Assembly: GCA_900316145.1 (NCBI GenBank)
Contig: ONBQ01000164.1
Span: forward strand, 1-33,560
Direction: 5' to 3'
DNA length: 33,560 nucleotides
Source of the DNA: an uncultured Eubacteriales bacterium
Lineage (GTDB): Bacteria > Bacillota > Clostridia > Lachnospirales > Bianqueaceae
The translations under genes were made by a program, and so were the position numbers. Of this stretch, positions 14,564 to 22,019 are shown piece by piece (the stretch's first letter is position 1; each line of letters starts with the position of its first letter). The notes below the pieces were generated by a model that did no database searches, was not told where the DNA came from, and was given only the letters and a program-made list of their open reading frames with translations.

Positions 14564-17182
14564 ATGTTGATCGATCTTTCCGGACAGTGGACAGTTCGTC
14601 TTTCGGACGGTTCCACCTATCCCGTTCAGCTGCCCGGCACACTGGATGAAAACCATGTTGGTCATGAAGAAGAACCGCATATCCGCACACGCCTGACGCG
14701 CGTCTGCACCTATGAAGGCCCTGCCGCTTTCTCGTGCGTTTATGATAAGGATGTTCCCTCCGGCCGTCTGTTCCTGGAAGTGGAACGTTCCCGAGCCTTG
14801 TCACTGAGCCTTGATGGCCGGGATGTCTCTCCTCTGGACCCTCCCAACATCAGTACACCTTATGTTTTTGAGGTGACAGGACTTATGCGCAATGGATCCA
14901 GGATCACGCTGACTTGCGACAATTCCTATCCGGGCATGCCCCATGACAATATCGTCTACTCCTCCGCCGCGACGGATGAGACCCAGACCAACTGGAACGG
15001 ACTGCTGGGCTTCCTGCGTCTTCGCGCTGAAACCAGCGTATTCATTGAGAACGTGCGCGTTTTCCCGAAGGGAAACATGGTCGATATCGAGGTCGATATC
15101 AACGCCTCTGATGCCGCAAACGCTGGGATCCTTCTCTCCTCCTCTGTCTTCGAGCCGGTTTTCGGAACGATCGAGATCGAGGCCGGTCGCAAGACATATT
15201 TCTTCCCCAACGTGCCGGTCCTTCGCGATGCCGCGAAATGGGATGAATATGAGGGCAGCCTTCACGAACTGACCGTGACCCTTAGCATCGCATCGGGAAC
15301 CGTCAGCGAGAAAAAGACATCTTTCGGCCTGCGCGTTTTCTCCTCCAATGAAGAGGGTCGTTTCACTTTGAACGGCCGGGTCCTTTTTATCCGCAGCGAG
15401 GCCAACTGCGCGGAGTTTCCGGAGACCGGTCATGATCCGATGACCATAGAAGAGTGGCTAACCATTTTAAACACCTATAAGTCCTATGGTATCAACTGCG
15501 TACGTTTTCATTCCCACTGCCCGCCGGAAGCGGCCTTTGCCGCGGCGGATCAGATGGGCATCCTGATGCAGCCCGAATTATCGCACTGGAACCCGCGCAA
15601 TGCCTTCGAAAGCGATTTCAGCCGGGATTATTATTTTGCCGAAGCCTCCGCCATCGTGAAGCACCTGGCCAACCACCCGTCCTTTGTCATGCTGACCTTC
15701 GGCAACGAGCTGTGGACCGGCGAGGCAGGGCACAAGCTCATGCATGAGCTGATCGACCTGCTTCACAAGCAGGATCCGACCCGTCTTTACGCGGATGGAT
15801 CCAATGTTCATTACGGAACCATCGGCTGTGATCCCAACAGCGACTTCTATACCTCTCAAAAATATTTTGACATGGATCTGCGCGGCACCTTCGCGGAAAT
15901 GAAGGGATTCATCAACAACGAGTATCCTTCCGCTACGCATAACTATGATGACACCATGGCCGCCCTGCGCGAGACCTATAAAAAGCCTGTCTTCAGCTTT
16001 GAAGTGGGCCAGTTTGAGGTCCTTCCGGATTTTGATGAGATCGAAGATTTCCATGGCGTACGTCTGCCCGTCAACCTCGAGATCATTCGTGGCGGAGTCA
16101 AGGCCCAGGGTCTTCTGCCCCGTTGGAAGGAGTATGTCGAAGCCACGGGTGAAGTGTCCCTGCTGGGTTACCGGGCTGAGATCGAGGCGGTGCTTAGGAC
16201 GCCCGGCATGAGCGGCATTTCTCTGCTGGGCCTTCAGGATTTCACCGGCCAGGGCACTGCGCTTGTCGGCATGCTCAACAGTCATCTTCAGCCTAAACCC
16301 TTCTCTTTTGCGGATCCCGCCCGCTTCCATCGTTTCTTCAATGATGTCGTACCGCTGGCTCTGATGCCGCGCTTTACGATGTCCGAAGGTGAAACCTTGT
16401 CGATCCCCCTTCGTATCGCCAACTATGGCAAGCGTGATCTTAACGAATCTCTCCATTGGATGCTGAAGGCAGGTGACTGCGCCGCAGATCAGGGTGAACT
16501 GATAGCGGATGCCCCGATGGGACGCTTAAGCGATGTTGGTTCCATCACCCTGTCTCCTTGCGAAACCGGCCGGTTTGACCTGGTACTGGAGATCGGTGAA
16601 TGGAGCAATGAGTATCCGCTTTGGGTCTATTCGAACAGCGATGTCAAGGTCCCGGATGACGTACACATAGCCCGGACTTTGGACGAGGCGCTTCCCCTTC
16701 TTCAACAGGGCTGCAAGGTCTTTCTGAGCCCTGTCGCTGATAAGAGCGTTCTGCCTCATTCGATCCGTACCCAGTTCACCACGGACTTCTGGTCTGTCGG
16801 AACGTTCCCGAAGCAGGAAGGCGGCATGAGCTTTTTGATCGATAAGGATCATCCGGCACTGAAAGATTTCCCGACAAATACCCATACGGACTATCAATGG
16901 TGGGCCATGTCCAACGGACTGGGCGTGGAAGTGCCTTCCACTCTGCGTTCCATCGTGACCGTGATGGACAGCTACGCCTATCTTCGTCCCATGACCGCCT
17001 TGTTTGAGGCAAAAGTCGGTGGCGGACGTCTCCTGTTCTCTTCTATGGGACTCCTTGAAAACACCCGGTATCCGGAGGTAAAGGCTCTTTTGAACAGTCT
17101 CCTCTCCTATATGGACAGCGACGCTTTTGCACCGGATCAGGAGATGGATGCGGAGGCTTTAAGCCGTCTTTTTCAGGCCTGA
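14564..17182 (+). CDS. GH2-type glycoside hydrolase, substrate unknown
   Basis: An 872-residue protein with the GH2 layout: an N-terminal sugar-binding domain (about 1-165, starting LSGQWTVRL), an immunoglobulin-like domain (about 165-260) and a TIM barrel (about 265-560). MLTFGNEL gives the acid/base Glu382 after Asn381, and PVFSFEVGQFE gives the probable nucleophile Glu480. About 300 C-terminal residues form further beta-rich domains I cannot name; they contain a glutamine-amidotransferase-like stretch (LLQQGCKVFLSP, GGGRLLFSSMGL) seen in some large GH2 relatives. There is no signal peptide, so it should be cytoplasmic. It differs strongly from the GH2 enzyme at 5795-8140, so it is not a recent duplicate. 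AAAGGAG lies seven bases before the ATG. A TAAAAT box at about 14525 may be its -10, but a -35 is not clear. Confidence 0.8.
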   Translation: MLIDLSGQWTVRLSDGSTYPVQLPGTLDENHVGHEEEPHIRTRLTRVCTYEGPAAFSCVYDKDVPSGRLFLEVERSRALSLSLDGRDVSPLDPPNISTPYVFEVTGLMRNGSRITLTCDNSYPGMPHDNIVYSSAATDETQTNWNGLLGFLRLRAETSVFIENVRVFPKGNMVDIEVDINASDAANAGILLSSSVFEPVFGTIEIEAGRKTYFFPNVPVLRDAAKWDEYEGSLHELTVTLSIASGTVSEKKTSFGLRVFSSNEEGRFTLNGRVLFIRSEANCAEFPETGHDPMTIEEWLTILNTYKSYGINCVRFHSHCPPEAAFAAADQMGILMQPELSHWNPRNAFESDFSRDYYFAEASAIVKHLANHPSFVMLTFGNELWTGEAGHKLMHELIDLLHKQDPTRLYADGSNVHYGTIGCDPNSDFYTSQKYFDMDLRGTFAEMKGFINNEYPSATHNYDDTMAALRETYKKPVFSFEVGQFEVLPDFDEIEDFHGVRLPVNLEIIRGGVKAQGLLPRWKEYVEATGEVSLLGYRAEIEAVLRTPGMSGISLLGLQDFTGQGTALVGMLNSHLQPKPFSFADPARFHRFFNDVVPLALMPRFTMSEGETLSIPLRIANYGKRDLNESLHWMLKAGDCAADQGELIADAPMGRLSDVGSITLSPCETGRFDLVLEIGEWSNEYPLWVYSNSDVKVPDDVHIARTLDEALPLLQQGCKVFLSPVADKSVLPHSIRTQFTTDFWSVGTFPKQEGGMSFLIDKDHPALKDFPTNTHTDYQWWAMSNGLGVEVPSTLRSIVTVMDSYAYLRPMTALFEAKVGGGRLLFSSMGLLENTRYPEVKALLNSLLSYMDSDAFAPDQEMDAEALSRLFQA

Positions 17183-17187
17183 CTGAC

Positions 17188-17216
17188 TTGACAGTTTTTT
17201 AAGTTTCGAGTAAGAT
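17188..17216 (+). promoter_or_regulatory. Promoter of mnmA-larE
   Basis: TTGACA (17188-17193), 17-base spacer, TAAGAT (17211-17216). It starts six bases after the GH2 stop codon. Its expected start site, seven bases beyond the -10 box, falls at 17223, the A of the mnmA ATG. Confidence 0.7.
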
Positions 17217-17222
17217 AGGTCC

Positions 17223-18299
17223 ATGATGAAGAATAAAGCACTGATCGCGATGAGCGGCGGCGTGGATTCCAGCGTCGCCGCTTTTCTTATGACGGAACGG
17301 GGCTTCACGTGCATTGGCGCCACCATGAAGCTCTATGACAATGAAGATGTTGGCCTGAAGCGCTCTAACACCTGCTGCTCTCTGGATGATGTGGAAGATG
17401 CCCGCCAGGTGGCTTTTCGGCTGGGCATTCCTTATTATGTCTTCAATTTCTCCGATGCTTTTAAGGCTGAGGTCATTGGCCGGTTCATCGATGCCTATGA
17501 GCACGGGCGCACCCCCAATCCTTGTATCGACTGCAACCGCTATATGAAGTTTGAGAAGCTCTACCTGCGGGCCAGAGAACTGGACTATGATTATGTCGTG
17601 ACCGGGCATTATGCCCGCATCCGCAAGGATGAGACCGGCCGGTATCACCTGTACCGCGCAGCGGATGCATCCAAGGATCAAAGCTATGTCCTCTACTCCA
17701 TGACGCAGGAACAGCTGGCGCATACCATCTTTCCTTTGGGCGAGCTGACCAAGCCGGAGGTCCGCGCCATCGCGGCCGAACAAGGCTTTCTCAACGCGAA
17801 AAAGCATGACAGCCAGGACATCTGTTTTGTCATGAACGGCAGCTATGCCGAATTCATTGAACGATATACCGGTCGTTCCTACCCCTCCGGACAGTTTGTC
17901 GGAAAGGACGGGCAGGTCCTGGGTGAACACAAAGGCATCATCCGCTATACCATCGGGCAGCGAAAAGGATTAGGGATCGCGCTGGGCGAGCCCATGTTCG
18001 TGACCGATGTGGATCCGGATACCAATACTGTACGTCTCGGACGCAACGAGGAACTCTTTACTACGGTGCTGGAGGCGGATCAGGTCAATCTGATCCCGTT
18101 TGACCGGATCGAAGCGCCTATGCGGCTGGAAGCCCGGATCCGGTATCAGGCCAAGCCGGCCCTTGCAACCGTAACACAGGAAGGTGACCGCCTTCATATC
18201 GTCTTTGATGAGCCGCAGCGTGCCATTACTCTGGGCCAGGCCGTTGTGCTCTATCAAGGCGATGAAGTGATCGGAGGCGGCACGATCGTAACCAGGTGA
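17223..18299 (+). CDS. mnmA: tRNA-specific 2-thiouridylase MnmA
   Basis: MnmA uses ATP and a persulfide to thiolate uridine 34 of Lys, Glu and Gln tRNAs. The 358-residue protein has the PP-loop SGGVDSS (11-17), NPCIDCN with catalytic Cys104, TGHYAR, and SQDICF with Cys201; the YTIGQRKGLG stretch lies in the central domain. CC at 51-52 belongs to a form common in Clostridia. The ATG at 17223 or the next one at 17226 could be used; only weak AGATAGG precedes them. A good promoter predicts transcription from the start codon itself, hinting at leaderless translation. larE follows 10 bp downstream, so both are co-transcribed, and both handle sulfur. Confidence 0.95.
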   Translation: MMKNKALIAMSGGVDSSVAAFLMTERGFTCIGATMKLYDNEDVGLKRSNTCCSLDDVEDARQVAFRLGIPYYVFNFSDAFKAEVIGRFIDAYEHGRTPNPCIDCNRYMKFEKLYLRARELDYDYVVTGHYARIRKDETGRYHLYRAADASKDQSYVLYSMTQEQLAHTIFPLGELTKPEVRAIAAEQGFLNAKKHDSQDICFVMNGSYAEFIERYTGRSYPSGQFVGKDGQVLGEHKGIIRYTIGQRKGLGIALGEPMFVTDVDPDTNTVRLGRNEELFTTVLEADQVNLIPFDRIEAPMRLEARIRYQAKPALATVTQEGDRLHIVFDEPQRAITLGQAVVLYQGDEVIGGGTIVTR

Positions 18300-18309
18300 A
18301 AGGAGCAGT

Positions 18310-19116
18310 ATGGATACCTTACATCAAAAGTATCAACACCTGACGGATTACATTCAAAGTCTTGGTTCTTTAGCCGTAGGATTCTCCTCCGGCGTCGATT
18401 CTACCCTCATGTTAAAGGCCGCTCATGATGTGCTGGGCGATAAAGCCATCGCGGTAACGGCCTCTGCCTGCTGGTTCCCCTCCCGGGAGCGGACGGAAGC
18501 CATGGAATTCTGTCAAAAAGAAGGCATCCGGCACATTCTTGTAGAAGTATCTCCGGATCAGATCGAGGGATTCCGTGATAACCCGCCTGACCGGTGCTAT
18601 CTTTGCAAAAAAGCCCTTTTCTCTCGCATCGGTGAGATCGCGAAGGAATATGGCATCGAATACATTGCCGAGGGTTCCAATATGGATGATCTGGGCGATT
18701 ACCGTCCCGGCCTGAAGGCTGTGGAAGAACTGGGCATCGTCAGCCCCTTACGAGAGGCCGGGCTTTACAAGTCTGAGATCCGTGCCTTGTCTGCCGAGTT
18801 GAAACTGCCCACCTGGTCAAAACCTTCCTTCGCCTGTCTGGCTTCCCGTTTCGTCTATGGCGAGCGCATCACCGAGGAAAAACTGGCCATGGTGGAGAAA
18901 GCGGAAGACTATCTCATGAGTCTGGGTCTGGTCCAGTTCCGGGTCCGCATCCATGATAAACTGGCCCGGATCGAAGTTCCGCCGGAAGATATTCCTCGTC
19001 TGGCCTCTATGGCTTCCGATCTGAATGAAAAGCTGCGAAGCTTAGGGTTCTTGTATGTTTCCCTGGATCTTGGCGGCTACAAGATGGGCAGCATGAACCG
19101 CGCCATCGGAAAATAA
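18310..19116 (+). CDS. larE: LarE-type ATP-dependent sulfur transferase
   Basis: LarE adenylates a pyridinium carboxylate precursor and adds sulfur to it during synthesis of the nickel-pincer cofactor of lactate racemase and related enzymes. The 268-residue protein has the PP-loop SSGVDS (26-31) and ACLASR with Cys176, the sulfur-donor position of the sacrificial enzyme. It also has a CxxC at Cys96 and Cys99 (DRCYLCK). Three such cysteines mark the subtype known to hold a [4Fe-4S] cluster and to transfer sulfur catalytically; that assignment here is an inference. No larB or larC is in the window. AAAGGAG lies just before the ATG. Confidence 0.88.
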   Translation: MDTLHQKYQHLTDYIQSLGSLAVGFSSGVDSTLMLKAAHDVLGDKAIAVTASACWFPSRERTEAMEFCQKEGIRHILVEVSPDQIEGFRDNPPDRCYLCKKALFSRIGEIAKEYGIEYIAEGSNMDDLGDYRPGLKAVEELGIVSPLREAGLYKSEIRALSAELKLPTWSKPSFACLASRFVYGERITEEKLAMVEKAEDYLMSLGLVQFRVRIHDKLARIEVPPEDIPRLASMASDLNEKLRSLGFLYVSLDLGGYKMGSMNRAIGK

Positions 19117-19157
19117 AAAAATAACACGCGAGTCACTCCACTCGCGTGTTTTATTAT
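19111..19157. terminator. Bidirectional terminator between larE and the arginase gene
   Basis: AACACGCGAGT and ACTCGCGTGTT (19123-19133 and 19140-19150) form a perfect 11-bp stem. TTTTATTATT follows on the plus strand and ATTTTTTTATTT on the minus strand. It overlaps the arginase stop codon. Confidence 0.92.
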
Positions 19158-20014
19158 TTGCTCTTTACGGCTTCTTCGATCTGCTCCAGGATCCGGACCG
19201 CCAGATCCTCTGTGCGTCCGTTCAGATCTCTTAAGGGGTTGAGTTCGACCAGATCGAAGGATACGATCTTGTCGATATTCCTGGTCAGCTCCGCGACCAG
19301 GTCCATCGCTTCCTGCTCGCTGATGCCTTCTGTCTCCGGTACCGATACGCCCGGTGCTGTCTTAGGATCGATCAGATCCAGGTCATAGCTGACATGCGCC
19401 TTCTCCCCCGCTATGCGGAAGGCCCTCTCCATGACTTCGGAAGCGCCCATCAGCTGGATATCTTCTGTAGTAAATACAGTGACCCCGGCGTCTCTAAGGT
19501 TGGTCCACTCTTCCGGATCCACGGCACGTGCTCCTACGACGACCGCTTTATGCGGATCGATGACCGGCCCTTTATGAAAGGTCCTGAGTTCTTCACAATG
19601 ATACCCGGTGATGGCAGCCAGCGGAAGCCCGTGTATGTTGCCCGTCACAGTGGAAGCGAAAGTATTGAAGTCCGTATGCGCGTCCAGCCAGATGATGCCC
19701 AGATCGCCATGTACTTTGTTGCTGGCCAGCGCCGAAGCTACTGCTACGGAATGATCTCCCCCTAAAAGGATGGGAAAGGCACCATTCTGGATCTCTGTTA
19801 ACATAAGCTGATACAGCGCCGTATTATACTTTTCGATTTCCTTTTCATTTTTGCGCAGGTCGTCCGCCGCTTTGCTTTTGACAAAGTCAAGATCCTGCAT
19901 AAACAAACGGTGCGGCTGTTCTCCCGCCTTGCGGACCAGATGTTCGGCTCCGAAGGCCGCTCCATCTATGTGCACTCCCAGGTGAGAGCCCGCTCCGATC
20001 AGTATCGTTTTCAT
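19154..20014 (-). CDS. Arginase-family protein (probable arginase)
   Basis: A 286-residue ureohydrolase. Metal ligands sit in GGDHS (His88), DAHTDF (Asp111, His113, Asp115) and SYDLDLIDP. The TGNIHGLPLA stretch after the second motif resembles the substrate loop of arginases (GNxHGxP), so arginine to ornithine plus urea is the best guess; agmatinase or another guanidine hydrolase cannot be excluded. The start at 20014 is supported by GGGGAG nine bases upstream; a longer frame to 20056 would cover the leader hairpins. It has its own promoter and a structured 5' leader. Confidence 0.85.
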   Translation of the reverse strand: MKTILIGAGSHLGVHIDGAAFGAEHLVRKAGEQPHRLFMQDLDFVKSKAADDLRKNEKEIEKYNTALYQLMLTEIQNGAFPILLGGDHSVAVASALASNKVHGDLGIIWLDAHTDFNTFASTVTGNIHGLPLAAITGYHCEELRTFHKGPVIDPHKAVVVGARAVDPEEWTNLRDAGVTVFTTEDIQLMGASEVMERAFRIAGEKAHVSYDLDLIDPKTAPGVSVPETEGISEQEAMDLVAELTRNIDKIVSFDLVELNPLRDLNGRTEDLAVRILEQIEEAVKSK

Positions 20015-20020
20015 GTTCTG

Positions 20021-20068
20021 TTTCTCCCCAAAGAAACAGCCGCAGGTCAAAACCAACGGCTGTTTTTT
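20021..20068 (-). promoter_or_regulatory. Arginase 5' leader with two mutually exclusive hairpins
   Basis: On the minus strand AACAGCCG and CGGCTGTT (20064 to 20035) form a stem with an inner GGT/ACC pairing. CTGTTTCT (20039-20032) can instead pair with AGAAACAG (20025-20018) around a TTGGGG loop, which ties up the GGGGAG ribosome binding site. Both folds need the CTGTT segment. No known riboswitch class was recognised. Confidence 0.5.
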
Positions 20069-20079
20069 ATTGTCTGTTT

Positions 20080-20108
20080 ACTTTACCACAATCTACGGTA
20101 TTTGTCAA
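20080..20108 (-). promoter_or_regulatory. Promoter of the arginase-family gene
   Basis: TTGACA (20108-20103) directly follows the thioesterase stop codon; spacer 17; TAAAGT (20085-20080). The leader to the ATG would be about 60 nt. Confidence 0.7.
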
Positions 20109-20852
20109 TCAAAGAGCCTCTACCTTCGCGTCATTTTCAGAAACAGAATCCAGGAATTCAAAGTAAACATAGGGTTCACCCTGCGCGTCGGCCAGAACGC
20201 CTGTCACCTGATGCTCAGAAACGCTGATCTTCGGATAGATGATATCTCCCAGCGCAGCGGATCTGTGATAGGACACCCGCATGGAACGTACCTCAAAACC
20301 CTTCGGCAGGCACCCCTCGACCATCCGGATATACTGAGCATTATTGACATGGCGGTTGGAATCAAGATGATTCACCTGGATCTCGATCGGATCCAGAGAA
20401 GCAGCCTCCTCCGGTACTTCGATCCGCCCGTTGTCCGTGTCGATGGGAAGCGGTTCTGTCCGGCCATACGCATCGCCCTCTTCCGGCAATATGCGCACAG
20501 GCCGCCCGGTCAAGGTATCCAGCAGCGCCCATTTGGAAAAAGCCGCCGCCAGCATATGTCCGTTTTCATCCCTCAGGGTAAAATTGCGCAGTCCCTTAAA
20601 GCCCTTGCACAGGATCGCATCGGTGCGCACCTTGACCATTTCCCCGCAGATGGGGCGACGGAAGATCAGGATCTTCCAGGATGTCAGCACCCACATCTGG
20701 TGCTTCTGAGCCCAGTAATGCATGCCCAGGCCGACCTCAGCGTCATGGAAGACAGTGCAGTCCTGGAAATAATCCGCCAAGTGTTCTAAAGTGAGTTTTT
20801 CATGTTGATCGCACTCGCTGTAACGAATGCGGGAAAGGAATTCGTAGCCCAT
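20109..20852 (-). CDS. Acyl-ACP thioesterase
   Basis: A 247-residue double hotdog-fold protein of the bacterial/plant Fat-type thioesterase family, which hydrolyses acyl-ACP to free fatty acids. The first hotdog starts at YSECDQHEKLTLEHLADYFQD and includes MWVLTSWKILIFRRP; the second carries NHLDSNRHVNNAQY, with the Asn/His region typical of the active site, then VSYHRSAALGD. Length is normal. Its GGAGG ribosome binding site lies inside the 3' arm of a perfect hairpin that also contains its promoter. Confidence 0.92.
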   Translation of the reverse strand: MGYEFLSRIRYSECDQHEKLTLEHLADYFQDCTVFHDAEVGLGMHYWAQKHQMWVLTSWKILIFRRPICGEMVKVRTDAILCKGFKGLRNFTLRDENGHMLAAAFSKWALLDTLTGRPVRILPEEGDAYGRTEPLPIDTDNGRIEVPEEAASLDPIEIQVNHLDSNRHVNNAQYIRMVEGCLPKGFEVRSMRVSYHRSAALGDIIYPKISVSEHQVTGVLADAQGEPYVYFEFLDSVSENDAKVEAL

Positions 20853-20892
20853 AAAAATAACCTCCGAAAAGATATTGTACTCTTTTCGGAGG
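20853..20892. terminator. Perfect 12-bp hairpin that doubles as terminator and RBS mask
   Basis: CCTCCGAAAAGA (20861-20872) and TCTTTTCGGAGG (20881-20892) are exact complements with an 8-base loop. On the minus strand it is followed by TTATTTTT, so it can end the SPFH transcript; on the plus strand by CTTTTT. The minus-strand 3' arm contains the thioesterase ribosome binding site. Confidence 0.75.
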
Positions 20893-20902
20893 CTTTTTGC
20901 AA
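20874..20902 (-). promoter_or_regulatory. Thioesterase promoter inside the hairpin
   Basis: TTGCAA (20902-20897), 17-base spacer, TACAAT (20879-20874) in the hairpin loop. A start near 20867 would exclude the 5' arm of the hairpin and leave the ribosome binding site free. Confidence 0.6.
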
Positions 20903-20924
20903 GGGCTAACCCGCCTTGCTTTGA

Positions 20925-21809
20925 TCATTCATTGCCTTCTGACGCTTCAGATCCCGCCGTCTCATCGGGAAGCCCGATCATGATGCCAGCGCTTTCACCA
21001 CTGCCTACATATTTCGGCAAAGCACCATCCCATTTCTCCAGCTTCTCATGCTCCAGGACTTCCTTCGATAAGGATTCCTGCAGGGTGCGGTTGGCATCGG
21101 CCTGGCCTTGCGCGCGGATCCTTTCGGCCTCCGCATCGGCCTCAGCCTGAGTCCTCTTGACCTCGGCATCTGCTTTGGCTTTATCGATGGCCTTCTGGTT
21201 CTCGATCGCCTGCTGCTCCGCTTCCAGCGTCGCTTTCTGCTTGCTGGCGATGGCCTCATTGTAGCTTTCATCAAAGTCGGCGTTGTTGATAACGACCTTA
21301 TTGACCATGACTACATTTTCGCCATACTTCTCATCCAGCGCTTTCTGGATATTCTCCATGGCCTTCGGCTCAATGATGGAACGATTGGTCACATCGATAT
21401 CAGACAGTTCCTTACTGGTGCTTTTGATAGCGGACGCGACCAGATTCTCTGTTACCAGATTGTCCCGATAGTTGGACACATTGGCGTACACCCAGGCCGA
21501 CTTTTCAGGATTGATGCGGTAGGTGACCGTCACGTTCTCGAAGTAGACCGCGGTACGGGCTTTGGTCTCCGACCATACCTTATCGGAGAATTCGATATCC
21601 TGCTGCTTGTTGTTGACCTTTTCTACCGACTGGATGAAGGGAAGCTTGAAATTGATCCCGTTCGGCACGGTACGCTGGTCGATCTGGCCAAATGTAGTCT
21701 TTACACCGGAATAACCGGTCGGGATGACCACGATCGACTGGGACACGATGATGACTGCCGCGATGATGATAAGCAATACGGCTGTGACTTTGGATGATAG
21801 TTTTTTCAT
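20925..21809 (-). CDS. SPFH / prohibitin (HflC-like) membrane protein
   Basis: A 294-residue SPFH (band 7) protein. One membrane helix (about 8-30) is followed by the band 7 domain starting VVIPTGYSGVKTTFGQID, then a long Ala/Glu/Lys/Gln-rich coiled coil (about 185-255) with repeats such as KADAEVKRTQAEADAEAERI, and a short acidic tail. Such proteins oligomerise at the membrane and often modulate proteases or membrane microdomains. There is no partner such as hflK or ftsH beside it. AGGAGG precedes the ATG. Its leader is a yybP-ykoY type riboswitch, so expression should rise with manganese. Confidence 0.9.
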   Translation of the reverse strand: MKKLSSKVTAVLLIIIAAVIIVSQSIVVIPTGYSGVKTTFGQIDQRTVPNGINFKLPFIQSVEKVNNKQQDIEFSDKVWSETKARTAVYFENVTVTYRINPEKSAWVYANVSNYRDNLVTENLVASAIKSTSKELSDIDVTNRSIIEPKAMENIQKALDEKYGENVVMVNKVVINNADFDESYNEAIASKQKATLEAEQQAIENQKAIDKAKADAEVKRTQAEADAEAERIRAQGQADANRTLQESLSKEVLEHEKLEKWDGALPKYVGSGESAGIMIGLPDETAGSEASEGNE

Positions 21810-21840
21810 GTTTCTTCCTCCTGTGTTATTGATCCTTGGT

Positions 21841-21886
21841 ATAAAGAAAAGACTCTTACCAAGGAAAGTTCCTTGATAAAAGTCTT
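21841..21886 (-). terminator. Terminator of the riboswitch expression platform
   Basis: From 21886 downward, AAGACT...TCAAGGAA pairs with TTCCTTGG...AGTCTT, followed by TTCTTTAT. Its 5' arm includes the CTTTTATC strand that closes the aptamer, so terminator and aptamer stem exclude each other. Confidence 0.85.
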
Positions 21887-21975
21887 GCTGTTTGATCTGA
21901 TACGGAAGCTTGTCATAAGCTACGGTTGACGATCTCAGCCCCGGCAGATAAGCCGGTCAGCTACTCCCTTTTATC
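21875..21975 (-). promoter_or_regulatory. yybP-ykoY (Mn2+) riboswitch aptamer
   Basis: GATAAAAG (21975-21968) pairs with CTTTTATC (21882-21875) as the closing stem. Just inside is GGAGTAGC, then the hairpin CCGGC-TTATCT-GCCGG, then ATCGTCAACCG and the hairpin AGCTT-ATGAC-AAGCT. GGGAGUAGC plus CGUCAAC are the conserved sequence marks of the yybP-ykoY family, which senses Mn2+ and usually turns genes on. Ligand-stabilised closing stem would block the terminator, consistent with an ON switch. Confidence 0.85.
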
Positions 21976-21987
21976 GTTTGTGAGGAT

Positions 21988-22015
21988 ATTATAGCACAAA
22001 CAAGAGGGTTGTCAA
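21988..22015 (-). promoter_or_regulatory. Promoter of the riboswitch-SPFH transcript
   Basis: TTGACA (22015-22010), 16-base spacer ending TGC, TATAAT (21993-21988): a near-consensus extended promoter. It lies just after the DUF2804 stop codon. Confidence 0.85.
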
Positions 22016-22019
22016 GAGG

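Noticed and set aside
20021-20068. Guanidine riboswitch before the arginase-family gene
   Set aside because: No ACGR loops or other conserved guanidine-riboswitch sequence was found; the leader is reported only as a possible switch.
20035-20068. Plus-strand terminator suggested by the hairpin and TTTTTT
   Set aside because: No plus-strand gene lies upstream that it could serve; the T run is more likely part of the minus-strand leader.
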